64,000 nt of DNA from Saprospiraceae bacterium. Its GTDB lineage: Bacteria; Bacteroidota; Bacteroidia; Chitinophagales; Saprospiraceae. Positions within the stretch are counted from its first letter, which is position 1; every line of letters begins with the position of its first letter. The position numbers were made by a program, and so were the translations under genes. This document shows positions 42,140-52,209 of this stretch, piece by piece. The notes below the pieces were generated by a model, which worked only from the letters and a program-made list of their open reading frames with translations, did not search any database and was not told the origin of the DNA. Location of the stretch: positions 66,514-130,513 of the forward strand of contig JANQWK010000004.1 in assembly GCA_030729925.1 (NCBI GenBank), read 5' to 3'.

Positions 42140-44778
42140 CATCCAGAGAAATCAGACAGACGTTCCTCGATTTTTTTAAAAGTAAGGCGCATAAAATTGT
42201 TCCTTCGGCGCCTATTGTAAACAAGACGGATCCCACCCTGATGTTTACCAATTCGGGGATGAATCAGTTCAAGGATTACTTTTTGGGCAATCAGGTTCCG
42301 GATATCCGGCGTATTGCGGATACGCAAAAGTGTCTGAGGGTTTCGGGCAAGCACAACGATTTGGAGGAGGTGGGTCGCGACAGTTACCATCAGACGATGT
42401 TTGAGATGTTGGGCAACTGGTCGTTTGGGGATTATTTTAAGGAAGAGGCGATAGCATGGGCATGGGAGCTGTTGACGGAGGTGTATGGCTTGCCGAAAGA
42501 CAGGATCTACGTTTCTGTGTTTAAGGGGGACGTGGAGGATAATTTGCCGGCTGATGATGAGGCTGCGGCGCTTTGGAAAAAGTGGGTATCGGAGGACAGG
42601 ATTTTGTATTTCGACAAGAAGGACAATTTCTGGGAAATGGGGGATACGGGACCTTGTGGGCCTTGTTCTGAAATTCATGTGGATTTGCGGTCTGAGGCGG
42701 ACAGGGAGTTGGTTTCCGGCAAGTCGTTGGTCAACCAGGATCACCCTCAGGTGATTGAGATATGGAATCTGGTATTTATCCAGTTTAACCGAAAGGCAGA
42801 TGGTAGTCTGGAGGAACTTCCCGAGAAGCATATTGATACGGGGATGGGTTTCGAGCGGTTGAGCATGGCTATTCAGGCCAAGTCATCGAACTATGATACC
42901 GATGTATTTTCGCCTTTCATTGCATTCATTGAGGAGGCTTCCGGTATTCCTTATACTTCGAAATACGAGGAAAGTGCCAAGTCGGATATTGCGATGCGGG
43001 TAGTGGCCGATCACGTGCGAGCGGTGGCTTTTGCAGTGGCCGACGGGCAGCTGCCGGGTAATTCGGGAGCGGGCTATGTGATCCGTCGGATTTTGAGACG
43101 TGCCGTTCGGTATTATTATTCTTTTCTGGATATCAAGTCTCCGTTTTTGCACCGCCTGATTCCTATGCTCGCGACGCATTTTGGGGATGTTTTTCCGGAG
43201 CTGCAAGCCCAGGAGGCTCAAGTGGCTCGGATCATCGAGGCAGAAGAGCGGGCTTTTTTGCAGACGCTGGAAAATGGTTTGCGCAGGTTTGATCAACTGG
43301 AAGTGGCCGATGGGGTGATTTCCGGTTCGGATGCTTTTGAATTGTACGATACTTTTGGTTTCCCGATAGATCTCACCCGCTTGATTGCTGCTGAAAAGGG
43401 GTATGAAGTGGACGAGGCCGGTTTTGAGCAGGCTTTGCAGGTTCAGAAAGCGCGATCCAGGGCCGATGCCAAGAAAGAGGTGGGCGACTGGATGCTGGTG
43501 CAGGAGGGCGAGTCTGTATTTGTGGGTTATGATGTATTGGAGGTACCAGAGACCCGTGTATTGAAATACAGGGAGGTGCAACAGAAAAAGTCGGTTCAGG
43601 TACAGGTGGTGTTGGCCGAGACGCCGTTTTATGGGGAGAGTGGGGGTCAGCATGGCGATACGGGTACGCTGTGGTTTGGTTCCGAGCAACTGCAAGTGAA
43701 GGATACCCTAAAGGAAAACGACCTTACGGTTCATATTCTGGACCGCATGCCGACCCAGCCGGAGGCATCGGTCAGGGCGATCGTAGATGCTCCGAAGCGC
43801 ATGGCGACTTCTCAAAACCATACAGCTGCTCACTTAATGCATGCTGCCTTGCACAAAATCCTGGGAACACACGCCCTGCAAAAGGGACAGGATGTGGACG
43901 ATCGGCGCTTGCGTTTTGATTTTTCTCATTTTCAAAAGGTGACGGCGGAGGAACTGACGGCGATTGAGGCGATGGTCAATGAAAAGATCAGTGCCAATAT
44001 TCCTTTACAAGAAGACAGGGCAATTCCGGTGGAAGCGGCTCGTGCAGCCGGAGCGACGATGTTGTTTGGTGAAAAATACGGGGATCTGGTGCGCATGATC
44101 ACTTTTGATCCTGCTTTTTCGCGCGAACTTTGTGGGGGTACTCACGTAGCAGCTACCGGCTCGTTGGGGTTGTTTAAGATTGTCAGCGAGAGTGCCGTGG
44201 CTGCGGGTATCCGACGCATTGAGGCGATTACTTCAGATACGGCTCGGCAGCACGTGCAACAGGCTATGGATCAGTTGGACGAGATCCGGGAGGTGTTGAA
44301 GCAACCCAAGGATTTGGTGCAGAGCATACAGGCGCTTCAACAGGAAAACCGACAGCTGCGCCGCAAAATGGAACAGCTGATGCAGGACAAGGCCCAGGAG
44401 TTGAAGGGGGCATTGCTACAATCTGTGCAAAAGATGGGAGATGTAGCGTTTATTCGAGCAGCAGTGGAGCTGGACGATGCCAATGTCCTCAAAGGACTGG
44501 TGTTTCAACTGGATCAGGCTTTGGAGAACGCTGTGGTGGTGTTGGGAGCAGTAGTGGATGACAAGCCCCAGTTGGTCGTTTCGGTGAGCAAGTCCCTTGC
44601 AGCCGGCGGCAGTGGTTTGAACGCAGCACAGCTGGTAAAAACACTGGCGACTTCGATCAAGGGCGGTGGTGGCGGACAAGCCTTTTTTGCGACAGCAGGA
44701 GGTAGTGATGCCACCGGGCTGAAGCAGGCCATTGAGCGTGCCGAAGAGGTGTTACAGGCTGCATTAGCATCCAGGTAA
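42136..44778 (+). CDS. alaS: Alanine--tRNA ligase
   Basis: Class II synthetase that charges tRNA-Ala, 880 residues. It has the aminoacylation domain (MTSREIRQTFLDFFKSKAHK, GNWSFGDYFKEEAIAWAWE, GMGFERL), the editing domain with zinc residues (QNHTAAHLMHAALHKILG; RELCGGTHVAATGSLGLF) and the C-terminal coiled coil and C-Ala domain (from about 720, GGSGLNAAQL...GGGGQ). The length is normal. A short ORF overlaps its start. The ATG begins TAT-GACATCC; there is no clear Shine-Dalgarno. Confidence 0.97.
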   Translation: MTSREIRQTFLDFFKSKAHKIVPSAPIVNKTDPTLMFTNSGMNQFKDYFLGNQVPDIRRIADTQKCLRVSGKHNDLEEVGRDSYHQTMFEMLGNWSFGDYFKEEAIAWAWELLTEVYGLPKDRIYVSVFKGDVEDNLPADDEAAALWKKWVSEDRILYFDKKDNFWEMGDTGPCGPCSEIHVDLRSEADRELVSGKSLVNQDHPQVIEIWNLVFIQFNRKADGSLEELPEKHIDTGMGFERLSMAIQAKSSNYDTDVFSPFIAFIEEASGIPYTSKYEESAKSDIAMRVVADHVRAVAFAVADGQLPGNSGAGYVIRRILRRAVRYYYSFLDIKSPFLHRLIPMLATHFGDVFPELQAQEAQVARIIEAEERAFLQTLENGLRRFDQLEVADGVISGSDAFELYDTFGFPIDLTRLIAAEKGYEVDEAGFEQALQVQKARSRADAKKEVGDWMLVQEGESVFVGYDVLEVPETRVLKYREVQQKKSVQVQVVLAETPFYGESGGQHGDTGTLWFGSEQLQVKDTLKENDLTVHILDRMPTQPEASVRAIVDAPKRMATSQNHTAAHLMHAALHKILGTHALQKGQDVDDRRLRFDFSHFQKVTAEELTAIEAMVNEKISANIPLQEDRAIPVEAARAAGATMLFGEKYGDLVRMITFDPAFSRELCGGTHVAATGSLGLFKIVSESAVAAGIRRIEAITSDTARQHVQQAMDQLDEIREVLKQPKDLVQSIQALQQENRQLRRKMEQLMQDKAQELKGALLQSVQKMGDVAFIRAAVELDDANVLKGLVFQLDQALENAVVVLGAVVDDKPQLVVSVSKSLAAGGSGLNAAQLVKTLATSIKGGGGGQAFFATAGGSDATGLKQAIERAEEVLQAALASR

Positions 44779-44802
44779 GAGAAGAATTAAAGAGCGATAA
44801 AT

Positions 44803-45102
44803 ATGGTGGATTTGCTTCTGGTAGTAGTTGTCATACTGTTCATTGCAATGTTGTTCCTGAATATCTACTTTAGGGTTAAGGTTTTTGGGAGTTACAAGAG
44901 ATTGGTGAAGCAGCGTGTGGAGTTTAGTGCCTCTCATGTCATGGATAGGGAAAAAATGCGAAAAGAGGTGTATGCAAGGTATCCCCAAATGCAAGAAGAG
45001 ATTGAAACATTCGTCAGGCATTTGCGTTTTTCTGTAAGATTAGCGATTGTGCTGATTGTTTTAATTTCGCTGGTAGGGGCTGTCCTGATGTATTTCAGGT
45101 AA
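44803..45102 (+). CDS. Small two-helix membrane protein
   Basis: A 99-residue protein of unknown function. Two membrane helices (about 3-23 and 77-97) enclose a basic, soluble loop of about 50 residues (RVKVFGSYKRLVKQRVEF, EKMRKEVYARYP, IETFVRHLRFSV). The loop would face the cytosol if the positive-inside rule applies. It lies between alaS (24 nt) and the oxidoreductase gene (overlap TAATG), in a probable operon with envelope-related genes. Confidence 0.65.
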   Translation: MVDLLLVVVVILFIAMLFLNIYFRVKVFGSYKRLVKQRVEFSASHVMDREKMRKEVYARYPQMQEEIETFVRHLRFSVRLAIVLIVLISLVGAVLMYFR

Positions 45103-45143
45103 TGCGGCAAAGGAATAGTCCTTGCGAAAAAAACTATAGCAAC

Positions 45144-46145
45144 ATGTTGAAAATAGGTCTATTAGGCGTAGGACACCTGGGTAAGATCCACTTGAAGTGC
45201 ATCCAGTTGGCTGCCGCTCACTTCGAGCTGCACGGTTTTTTTGATCCTGACGACAGGATGGCTGCTGAGGTGGAGGCGAGCACAGGCCTGCGCCGATTTA
45301 CAGACCTGGATGAGCTGATAGGGGCTTGCGACGTACTGGATGTGGTCACACCAACCTATACGCATTTCGACTTGTCGAAGCGCATCATGGAAGCGGGCAA
45401 GCACTTGTTTATCGAAAAACCGCTGACACACACCGTAGCAGAAGCAAGGGAACTGGTAGCATTGGCTGCCCGAAAGGGGGTGAAAGTGCAGGTTGGCCAT
45501 GTGGAGCGCTTCAACCCGGCATTGCTTGCTTTGGGCGACCGAAAACTGAACCCGCTCTTTATCGAAGCACACCGACTGGCGGTTTTTAATCCTCGGGGCA
45601 CGGATGTTTCGGTGGTACTGGACCTGATGATTCACGATCTGGATATTTTGTTGAGCCTGGTTCCGTCGCGGGTGCGCGACATTTCAGCCAGTGGGGTGGC
45701 GATTGTGAGCCGCACGCCGGATATTGCCAATGCGCGGATTGAATTTGAGAATGGGTGTGTCGCCAATCTGACGGCGAGTCGGATCAGCATGAAGCAGATG
45801 CGGAAGGTGCGGTTGTTTCAGCAAGATGCTTATATCAGTTTGGATTTTTTAGACAAAAAGGCGGAGATTGTTCGCCTGCACGATACCCGGGATCTGTCGG
45901 ACAGCAGCACGGAGCATTGGTTGGAGTTGAATACAGATGCCGGACAGAAGTGGATGCAATTGGAAATGCCTCCCATAGAGCCTGTCAATGCCATCCGGAT
46001 GGAACTGGAAGCTTTTGCAGAGAGTATTCGCACTGGGACTACCCCAAAAGTGAGTATCGAGGCCGGGTATGAGGCATTGCTGCTGGCACACCAGATTATT
46101 GAGAAGATTGCCGATCGCACGCACCAATACCAATCTGCCATCTGA
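45144..46145 (+). CDS. Gfo/Idh/MocA-family oxidoreductase
   Basis: An NAD(P)-dependent dehydrogenase of 333 residues. The Rossmann domain begins MLKIGLLGVGHLGKIHLKC, with the family motif EKPLTHTVAEA (about 92-102), and the C-terminal domain includes VGHVERFNPALLAL and IHDLDILLSLVPSRV. Substrates of the family are sugars or their nucleotide derivatives. I use ATG 45144 because it gives the conserved opening; an in-frame ATG at 45102 overlaps the previous stop and would add 14 residues. It overlaps the next gene by 1 bp. Confidence 0.88.
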   Translation: MLKIGLLGVGHLGKIHLKCIQLAAAHFELHGFFDPDDRMAAEVEASTGLRRFTDLDELIGACDVLDVVTPTYTHFDLSKRIMEAGKHLFIEKPLTHTVAEARELVALAARKGVKVQVGHVERFNPALLALGDRKLNPLFIEAHRLAVFNPRGTDVSVVLDLMIHDLDILLSLVPSRVRDISASGVAIVSRTPDIANARIEFENGCVANLTASRISMKQMRKVRLFQQDAYISLDFLDKKAEIVRLHDTRDLSDSSTEHWLELNTDAGQKWMQLEMPPIEPVNAIRMELEAFAESIRTGTTPKVSIEAGYEALLLAHQIIEKIADRTHQYQSAI

Positions 46146-47008
46146 TGAAGCGCAGGGGGTATGTTTGGGTGCTTTTGGTTTTTTTGTTCGGGTGTTCTCC
46201 GGACAGCGTATCGGAGCCGGTTCCTGCCTATCTGTATATTCCTTCTTTTTCGCTGCGCACAACTCCCGCTCAGGGGACTGCTTCCAGTTTGATTACAGAT
46301 ATTTGGCTCACCGTGGGTGGAGAATTTCTGGGAGCTTATGAGTTGCCGGCGCTGGTTCCCATTTTGCAGACCGGAGCGGTAGATATCCGCCTGGATGCAG
46401 GTATCCGGGACAATGGCATTCACGCGACTCCTGAAATTTATCCGTTTTACACGCCTGTGGAGTTGCAGGTATCCTTAGCACCCGGGGAGGTGGATACCCT
46501 GCAGCCGATCACTTCTTACATTACCGACACGCGCTTTGCCCTCATGGAACCTTTTGAGCAGCCCGATCACCTGATGCGGGATCTTCGGATAGGGGGGCAG
46601 GAAGTTTTGGGCTGGAATGAGCATGCGCCCTTTGAAGGCCGTGGAAGCCTGGAGATACAGCTTTCGGCTGATCAGCCTGTCATTGAGCTGGCATCGCTCA
46701 CCCGTTTTCGGGAATTGGGTAAGAAAAGTCCCTTTGTTTATCTGGAATTGAATTACAAATCGGAAGTTCCTGTGGTCTTTGGCCTGGTGGGGTATGCCCG
46801 AATTACGGACACCCAAGGCAGCGTTTTGCTCAATCCGGGGTTCTATCCAGTGGACGACTGGCAGAAGATCTATTTCAACTTATCGTCCCTGGTTCAAGCT
46901 TCCGGTTTGGATGCCTATCAAGTGGTTCTGCGTGCTGTGTTGGCTGACCCTTCGGGAAAACCTCAGGCCAGGGTGCTGTTGGACAACCTGAAACTGGTTT
47001 ATTTTTAG
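46145..47008 (+). CDS. Uncharacterised lipoprotein
   Basis: A 287-residue lipoprotein: a short signal sequence and lipobox LFLFGC with Cys17. The mature part is beta-rich, with a predicted jelly-roll or carbohydrate-binding-like C-terminal half (FLGAYELPALVPIL, LEIQLSADQPVIELASLTRF, LDNLKLVYF). No known family is recognised. The tight spacing (ATGA overlap with the oxidoreductase, 19 nt before the sugar transferase) links it to surface polysaccharide or envelope work. Confidence 0.75.
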   Translation: MKRRGYVWVLLVFLFGCSPDSVSEPVPAYLYIPSFSLRTTPAQGTASSLITDIWLTVGGEFLGAYELPALVPILQTGAVDIRLDAGIRDNGIHATPEIYPFYTPVELQVSLAPGEVDTLQPITSYITDTRFALMEPFEQPDHLMRDLRIGGQEVLGWNEHAPFEGRGSLEIQLSADQPVIELASLTRFRELGKKSPFVYLELNYKSEVPVVFGLVGYARITDTQGSVLLNPGFYPVDDWQKIYFNLSSLVQASGLDAYQVVLRAVLADPSGKPQARVLLDNLKLVYF

Positions 47009-47027
47009 AAGAAGTAGAAGGTAATGT

Positions 47028-48449
47028 ATGAAGCGCAAACGGCAATGGGATACTTTTGTCTATAAGCTGGCTGATTTTTTGACGGCCATGCTGAGCTGGG
47101 CCTGTTTTTTTGCTTTCCGCCAATGGATAGAAACGGATGTCTGGTCGCTTCGGATGCTGAGTGACTCCAATTTTTGGTCGGGCATTGCGCTCGTACCGGT
47201 GGGATGGTCGTTTTTTTACGGAATTTTCGACCAATATCAGGATGTGTACCGCCTGTCGAGGCTGGCAACTTTTGCCCGAACGCTGTTTCTCACATTTTTT
47301 GGAGCACTTTTTTTGTTTTTCACCCTGATTCTGGACGATCTGGTCACTAACTACAAAACCTATTACCTTTCTTTTGCGGCACTGTTTTCGTTTCATTTCG
47401 TCCTGACTGTTTTTTTGCGCATGCTACTTTTGAACCGGGCGAGCCGTCGGCTAAAACGCGGTTTGGTCAGCTATGACACCATTATTATCGGGAGCAATGC
47501 CAACGCGTTGGAGCTGTACCAGGATGTGGAGAGCAGAAAACAGCGCTTGGGGTATCATTTTATGGGTTATGTGACGACTGGGGAAAGTGGAGCAGCCACA
47601 ACCTTGCAGCAATACCTTCCCCGATTGGGGAGTTTGTCTGAACTTCCGGACATTATCCGGAGTTCCGGGGTAGAAGAAGTCATTATTGCCATTGAAAGCT
47701 CGGAACATGATCGCTTGCGTGAAATCCTGAATATCCTTTTTGACGTTGCCGACCAGGTGATGGTCAAGATCATCCCCGACATGTATGACATCCTGCTGGG
47801 CAATGTCAAGATGAGTCAGGTTTATGGTGCCGTTTTGATCGAAATCAAACAAGATCTGATGCCCCGCTGGCAGAAATTGCTCAAGCGCCTGATTGATGTT
47901 GGGGTATCGGGCACCATGCTGCTGTTGCTTTCACCTTTGCTGTTGTACATTGCCATCCGAGTAAGAATGTCTTCTGCAGGACCTATTTTCTTCAAACAGG
48001 AGCGGATAGGCCTTAACTGGAAGCCATTTTTGATTTACAAGTTCAGATCCATGTATGTGGACGCAGAGAAGGATGGCCCCAAGCTTTCTCACGAAGGCGA
48101 CAGGCGGGTAACTCCCTGGGGAGCGATCATGCGCAAATGGCGATTGGACGAGTTGCCTCAGTTTTGGAACGTCCTCAAAGGAGATATGTCTTTGGTCGGC
48201 CCAAGGCCCGAGCGACTGTACTTTATTGAGCGCATCCTGGAGCGTTCGCCCCATTACAAACACCTGCTCAAGGTAAGGCCGGGCATTACTTCTTGGGGGC
48301 AGGTCAAATACGGATACGCCTCGAACCTGGATCAAATGTTGCAGCGGCTCAAATTTGACATCCTTTACATTGAAAACATGTCTCTTTCGCTCGACTTCAA
48401 GATCATGTTTTACACTATTCTGGTGTTATTGCAGGGCAAGGGTAAGTAG
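47028..48449 (+). CDS. Polyprenyl-phosphate sugar-1-phosphate transferase (WbaP type)
   Basis: An inner-membrane enzyme of 473 residues that starts exopolysaccharide repeat units on the lipid carrier. Four N-terminal membrane helices (about 10-140) precede a CoA-binding-like domain (about 145-270, IIIGSNANALELYQ and EVIIAIESSEHDRL), a fifth membrane helix (about 285-310) and the catalytic domain: GPIFFKQERIGLNWKPF, YKFRSMYVDAEKDGP, RKWRLDELPQFWNVLKGDMS, LVGPRPERL and VRPGITSWGQV. It is the last gene of the operon and ends in a bidirectional terminator. Confidence 0.93.
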   Translation: MKRKRQWDTFVYKLADFLTAMLSWACFFAFRQWIETDVWSLRMLSDSNFWSGIALVPVGWSFFYGIFDQYQDVYRLSRLATFARTLFLTFFGALFLFFTLILDDLVTNYKTYYLSFAALFSFHFVLTVFLRMLLLNRASRRLKRGLVSYDTIIIGSNANALELYQDVESRKQRLGYHFMGYVTTGESGAATTLQQYLPRLGSLSELPDIIRSSGVEEVIIAIESSEHDRLREILNILFDVADQVMVKIIPDMYDILLGNVKMSQVYGAVLIEIKQDLMPRWQKLLKRLIDVGVSGTMLLLLSPLLLYIAIRVRMSSAGPIFFKQERIGLNWKPFLIYKFRSMYVDAEKDGPKLSHEGDRRVTPWGAIMRKWRLDELPQFWNVLKGDMSLVGPRPERLYFIERILERSPHYKHLLKVRPGITSWGQVKYGYASNLDQMLQRLKFDILYIENMSLSLDFKIMFYTILVLLQGKGK

Positions 48450-48451
48450 AA

Positions 48452-48493
48452 GTTTCAGGATCAGGTATTTAGGAGTGCACCTGACCCTGAAAC
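48452..48493. terminator. Bidirectional terminator hairpin
   Basis: GTTTCAGGATCAGGT (48452-48466) pairs with ACCTGACCCTGAAAC (48479-48493) with one mismatch. It lies between the convergent sugar transferase and metK genes. There is no long T-run. Confidence 0.6.
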
Positions 48494-48501
48494 AGGTATA
48501 T

Positions 48502-49755
48502 TTACAATTGGAAAGCCTTTTTCACGTCCTCTACCATATCCAGTTTCTCCCAGGTAAAGGTTTCGACCTCCATTTCTCGGGTTTCACCGGATCCGCTGGT
48601 AAACGATACGGTTTTCCACTCGGGAGTTCTTCCCATGTGGCCGTAGGCAGCTGTTTCGGAATAAATAGGCGTACGCAATTTCAATCTCTTTTCGATGGCA
48701 TAGGGGCGCATATCAAAGACATCCGCTACGACGGAAGCGATTTGACTGTCGCTCATCTTGACTTTGGCGGTACCGTAGGTCTGAATATAAATATTGGTTG
48801 GTTTGGCCACGCCGATGGCATAAGAAACCTGCACCAATACTTCATCGCAAACCCCTGCGGCTACCAAATTTTTGGCGATATGTCGGGTGGCATAAGCCCC
48901 GGAGCGATCCACTTTTGAGGGATCCTTGCCGGAAAAAGCTCCTCCACCGTGAGCTCCTTTTCCTCCATAAGTATCCACGATGATCTTTCTGCCGGTAAGA
49001 CCGGTATCTCCGTGGGGCCCACCGATCACAAATTTTCCCGTAGGGTTAACATGATACGTAATGTGGTCGGTAAACAAATGCTGAAGGTGTTCGGGTAATT
49101 GTGCCTTTACTCGGGGAATCACGATCTGGATCACATCTTGTCGGATGGTAGCCAGCATATTGTCATCGGTATCGAAGGGATCGTGCTGGGTAGAAACCAC
49201 GATCGTATCAATTCTAACGGGTTTGTGGTGATCGTCGTATTCGATGGTAACCTGTGACTTGGAATCGGGTCTGAGGTAGGTCATCAGTTCGCCGCCTTTG
49301 CGGATATCGGCCAGTTCGAGTAGGATGCGGTGCGACAAATCCAGTGCCAGTGGCATATAGTTGGCGGTTTCATTGGTAGCGTAGCCGAACATCATACCCT
49401 GATCGCCGGCGCCCTGTTCCTCGGGATTTTTACGCTCCACGCCTTGGTTGATATCGGGCGACTGTTCGTGGATGGCAGAAAGTACGCCGCAGGAATTGGC
49501 CTCAAACATATACTCGGACTTGGTATAACCGATACGTTTGATCACATCTCGGGCAATTTGTTGCACATCCAGGTAAACGCCGGACTTCACTTCCCCTGCG
49601 AGTACGACCTGTCCGGTTGTCACGAGGGTTTCGCAGGCAACCTTGGACTGTGGATCGAAGGCAATAAAATGATCAACCAGAGCATCCGAGATCTGATCAG
49701 CAACTTTATCCGGATGTCCTTCAGAAACGGATTCGGAGGTGAATAAATAGGACAT
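48502..49755 (-). CDS. metK: S-adenosylmethionine synthase
   Basis: Makes S-adenosylmethionine from ATP and methionine. The 417-residue protein opens [22 protein letters not shown] and contains the family signatures [12 protein letters not shown], the phosphate loop [19 protein letters not shown] and [20 protein letters not shown]. The length (slightly above the usual 385-395) comes from inserts typical of the phylum. It is followed by no other gene of the methionine cycle. Confidence 0.97.
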   Translation of the reverse strand: MSYLFTSESVSEGHPDKVADQISDALVDHFIAFDPQSKVACETLVTTGQVVLAGEVKSGVYLDVQQIARDVIKRIGYTKSEYMFEANSCGVLSAIHEQSPDINQGVERKNPEEQGAGDQGMMFGYATNETANYMPLALDLSHRILLELADIRKGGELMTYLRPDSKSQVTIEYDDHHKPVRIDTIVVSTQHDPFDTDDNMLATIRQDVIQIVIPRVKAQLPEHLQHLFTDHITYHVNPTGKFVIGGPHGDTGLTGRKIIVDTYGGKGAHGGGAFSGKDPSKVDRSGAYATRHIAKNLVAAGVCDEVLVQVSYAIGVAKPTNIYIQTYGTAKVKMSDSQIASVVADVFDMRPYAIEKRLKLRTPIYSETAAYGHMGRTPEWKTVSFTSGSGETREMEVETFTWEKLDMVEDVKKAFQL

Positions 49756-49816
49756 AGTGGTGGCAGTTTTTGTGAAAAAGTGGATTAAAGGGAAAAAATT
49801 ATTGTGCGGTAATGAT

Positions 49817-50437
49817 TTATTTGATGTTACACTCGAGCAGGGTTTGCCATCCTGATTTGGTCAGCAGTGCCCCTTCGAGCGTATCTCCGATCGCAACCGG
49901 GCCAACGCCGGCGGGGGTACCCGTGAAAATCAGGTCGCCCATCTGCAATTTGAAGAACTTAGACACATACACGATAATATCCTCGAAAGAAAAAATCATA
50001 TCGCGGGTATTGCCGTCCTGTACGAGCGATCCGTTTTTTTGCAAGCGAAACTGGATACCTGTCGGATCTACCTTATCGAGTCCAACAAAGGGGCTTAGTG
50101 CAGCGGAGCCATCGAAGCCCTTTGCGATCTCCCAGGGGTGTCCATTTTTTTTGCATTTGGCCTGCAGGTCGCGCGCGGTAAAATCTATGCCCAGACCTAC
50201 CTGTTGGTAATACTCCGAAGCAAACTCGGGTTGCACATAGCGGCCATTTTTACAAACCTTGAGTACCACTTCCAGTTCGTAGTGAATATCCTGGGTAAAA
50301 TCGGGATAATACAGGGGTTTGTTGTTGATCAACAACGCGGAGGGCGGTTTCAGGAAAACAATAGGGTCCTCCGGGATAGCATTGTGGAGTTCCTTGGCAT
50401 GCTCTGCATAATTTCTTCCGATACAAATAATCTTCAT
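49817..50437 (-). CDS. Fumarylacetoacetate hydrolase-family protein
   Basis: A 206-residue FAH-fold enzyme; metal-dependent hydrolase, decarboxylase or isomerase of 2-keto acids. It has the opening [15 protein letters not shown], the metal ligands in [12 protein letters not shown] (Glu-x-Glu pair), the central [10 protein letters not shown], and [19 protein letters not shown]. Close relatives are oxaloacetate decarboxylase or acylpyruvase (FAHD1-like). The precise substrate is not decidable. 20 nt separate it from trpS upstream. Confidence 0.88.
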   Translation of the reverse strand: MKIICIGRNYAEHAKELHNAIPEDPIVFLKPPSALLINNKPLYYPDFTQDIHYELEVVLKVCKNGRYVQPEFASEYYQQVGLGIDFTARDLQAKCKKNGHPWEIAKGFDGSAALSPFVGLDKVDPTGIQFRLQKNGSLVQDGNTRDMIFSFEDIIVYVSKFFKLQMGDLIFTGTPAGVGPVAIGDTLEGALLTKSGWQTLLECNIK

Positions 50438-50457
50438 ACCTCGGGCATCTGTGGGGG

Positions 50458-51468
50458 TTAAAACTTAACATTCAGCAAACCGGTCAACTCTTTGACATCG
50501 GATATGGTTTGCTGTGCTTTTTTGCGAATCTCGGCGCTGCTTGCCCGGATTTGTTCCTTGACCTGTTTTTTATCCGCCAGGATAGCAGCCTTCTGGTTGC
50601 GGATATGGGAGCTGATGGTCACCAGTCCCGTTGCAACGGCCTCTTTCAGGTCAACGTATTTGAGGGCGTTGTTGTGATAATCCTGCATCAGGCTATCCCA
50701 GGCCTGTTGTTGGCCACTTGCTTTGAGCAGTTCGAACAAATTGGTCACTCCGGCGCTCATCTCTCCTGCTTTTGTCTCTCCGGTATCCGTTACGGCCGAC
50801 TTGACCTGCTTTCGGATCGTCTGTTCATCGGCAAACACATTAATATAATGCTTTGCTCCGGCGCTTTTACTCATTTTGCGGGTGGGATCTGCAGTGGACA
50901 TCACCTTAGGCACTTCCGTATAAAGCGGTTCCGGCATTTGGAAATACTCCTTACCCACCACGAGGTTGAACCGGGTTGCAATATTGCGGGTCAGTTCGAG
51001 GTGTTGTTCCTGGTCTTTGCCTACAGGCACATAATCTGCCCGGTACACCAGGATATCGGCTGCCTGGAGTACTGGATAATCCAGCAATCCTGCCGAAATA
51101 AAGCCATCTTCGGACTCGCCGGACTGGCTGCTTTTATCTTTGAACTGGGTCATCCTGCTCAGCTGCCCGTAGGAAGTAAAGCAATTAAAAATCCAGCACA
51201 ACTCTGCATGTTCGGGAACCAAAGACTGGATAAAAATATGTTTTGCCTCAATACCTGTTGCCAGCAGGTTGAATACCAATTCCCAGGTATTTTCCCGCAA
51301 CTTGTTCGGCTTGAAAGGCATAGTCATGGCATGATAATCTACGATGCCATACACGCAATCGTAGGACTCCTGCAGCGCTACCCAATTTTTTACTGCACCG
51401 AAATAATTTCCAAAGTGCATATCTCCGGTGGGCTGGATGCAGGACAAAACTTGCTTTCTGGTTTCCAT
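50458..51468 (-). CDS. trpS: Tryptophan--tRNA ligase
   Basis: Class I synthetase that charges tRNA-Trp, 336 residues, normal length. The HIGH-type motif appears as IQPTGDMHFGNYFGAVKNW and the KMSKS loop as DPTRKMSKSAGAKHYIN. Other landmarks are VYGIVDYHAMT and the C-terminal helix QISDVKELTGLL-like (AQQTISDVKELTGLLNVKF). It lies between ridA and the FAH gene on the same strand (21- and 20-nt gaps), suggesting an operon. Confidence 0.96.
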   Translation of the reverse strand: METRKQVLSCIQPTGDMHFGNYFGAVKNWVALQESYDCVYGIVDYHAMTMPFKPNKLRENTWELVFNLLATGIEAKHIFIQSLVPEHAELCWIFNCFTSYGQLSRMTQFKDKSSQSGESEDGFISAGLLDYPVLQAADILVYRADYVPVGKDQEQHLELTRNIATRFNLVVGKEYFQMPEPLYTEVPKVMSTADPTRKMSKSAGAKHYINVFADEQTIRKQVKSAVTDTGETKAGEMSAGVTNLFELLKASGQQQAWDSLMQDYHNNALKYVDLKEAVATGLVTISSHIRNQKAAILADKKQVKEQIRASSAEIRKKAQQTISDVKELTGLLNVKF

Positions 51469-51489
51469 AGTCAGTTTGGTATCGTAAAT

Positions 51490-51873
51490 TTACCTGACGG
51501 CGATCAGTGAAACTTCCACATTCACAAACTTGGGCAGGTTGGCCACCTCTACCAATGCCCGCGCCGGGGCTGTCGCCTCATCGAAATACTTACCGTACAC
51601 GGCATTGATTTTGTCGTATTGGCGGATATCAGCCACAAACACGGAGCAGCTCACCACGTGATTGAAGCCCATGCCGGCGGCCTCCAATACGGCCTTCAGG
51701 TTTTCCATAACCTGGGTCGTCTCGGCCTCTATGGTGTCATTGACCAAGGTTCCCGTAGCGGGATCCAGGGCAATCTGACCTGATGCATACAAGGTATCAT
51801 TAGCCAGAACTGCCTGACTGTAAGGGCCAACCGGATTAGGTGCGGACGGCGTATAAATAATTGATTTGGACAT
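51490..51873 (-). CDS. ridA: RidA-family reactive intermediate deaminase
   Basis: A 127-residue YjgF/RidA protein that hydrolyses reactive enamines/imines from PLP enzymes. It carries the characteristic YTPSAPNPVGPYSQAVL, YASGQIALDPATG, and VFVADIRQYDKINAVYGKYF, then APARALVEVANLP with the key Arg. The ATG at 51873 gives the usual length; a longer form (51927) would add a hydrophobic N-terminus without homology. It is just upstream of trpS. Confidence 0.94.
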   Translation of the reverse strand: MSKSIIYTPSAPNPVGPYSQAVLANDTLYASGQIALDPATGTLVNDTIEAETTQVMENLKAVLEAAGMGFNHVVSCSVFVADIRQYDKINAVYGKYFDEATAPARALVEVANLPKFVNVEVSLIAVR

Positions 51874-51976
51874 ATCAAAAAGATTAAGCAATACACAAAC
51901 AAACAGGAAAAGCTCCACATCGCGCAATCGGAAGGGAGCTTACTGTTTTATCACATTATCCGGAATAAAGCGGAGA

Positions 51977-52171
51977 CTATTCTTCTTCGACCGCCTTAAC
52001 CAGCAATTTTCCACGGTAAAACATATTGCCCTCAGCATCGGAATAAGCCCTGTGAAAAAGATGGCTTTCTCCGGTTACCGGACATACAGAAACATTGGGC
52101 AAAGCCGCTTTCTTATGGGTTCTGCGCTTGCGTTTGCGTTGCTTCGAAACTCTACTCTTAGGATGTGCCAT
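51977..52171 (-). CDS. rpmF: 50S ribosomal protein L32
   Basis: A 64-residue large-subunit protein with the normal opening MAHPKSRVSKQRKRKRRTHKK. The zinc-type Cys motif is reduced: only one cysteine (VCPVTGE) remains where some L32 have two CxxC pairs, as in other zinc-free forms. It lies 38 nt downstream of the DUF177 gene, the usual pairing yceD-rpmF. Confidence 0.95.
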   Translation of the reverse strand: MAHPKSRVSKQRKRKRRTHKKAALPNVSVCPVTGESHLFHRAYSDAEGNMFYRGKLLVKAVEEE

Positions 52172-52209
52172 TGTACAAATTATTTAACCTGGTCTTATAA
52201 TATATTATC

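Noticed and set aside
42025..43695. Two minus-strand frames of about 270 codons opposite alaS
   Set aside because: alaS is unmistakable and the frames have no homology pattern.
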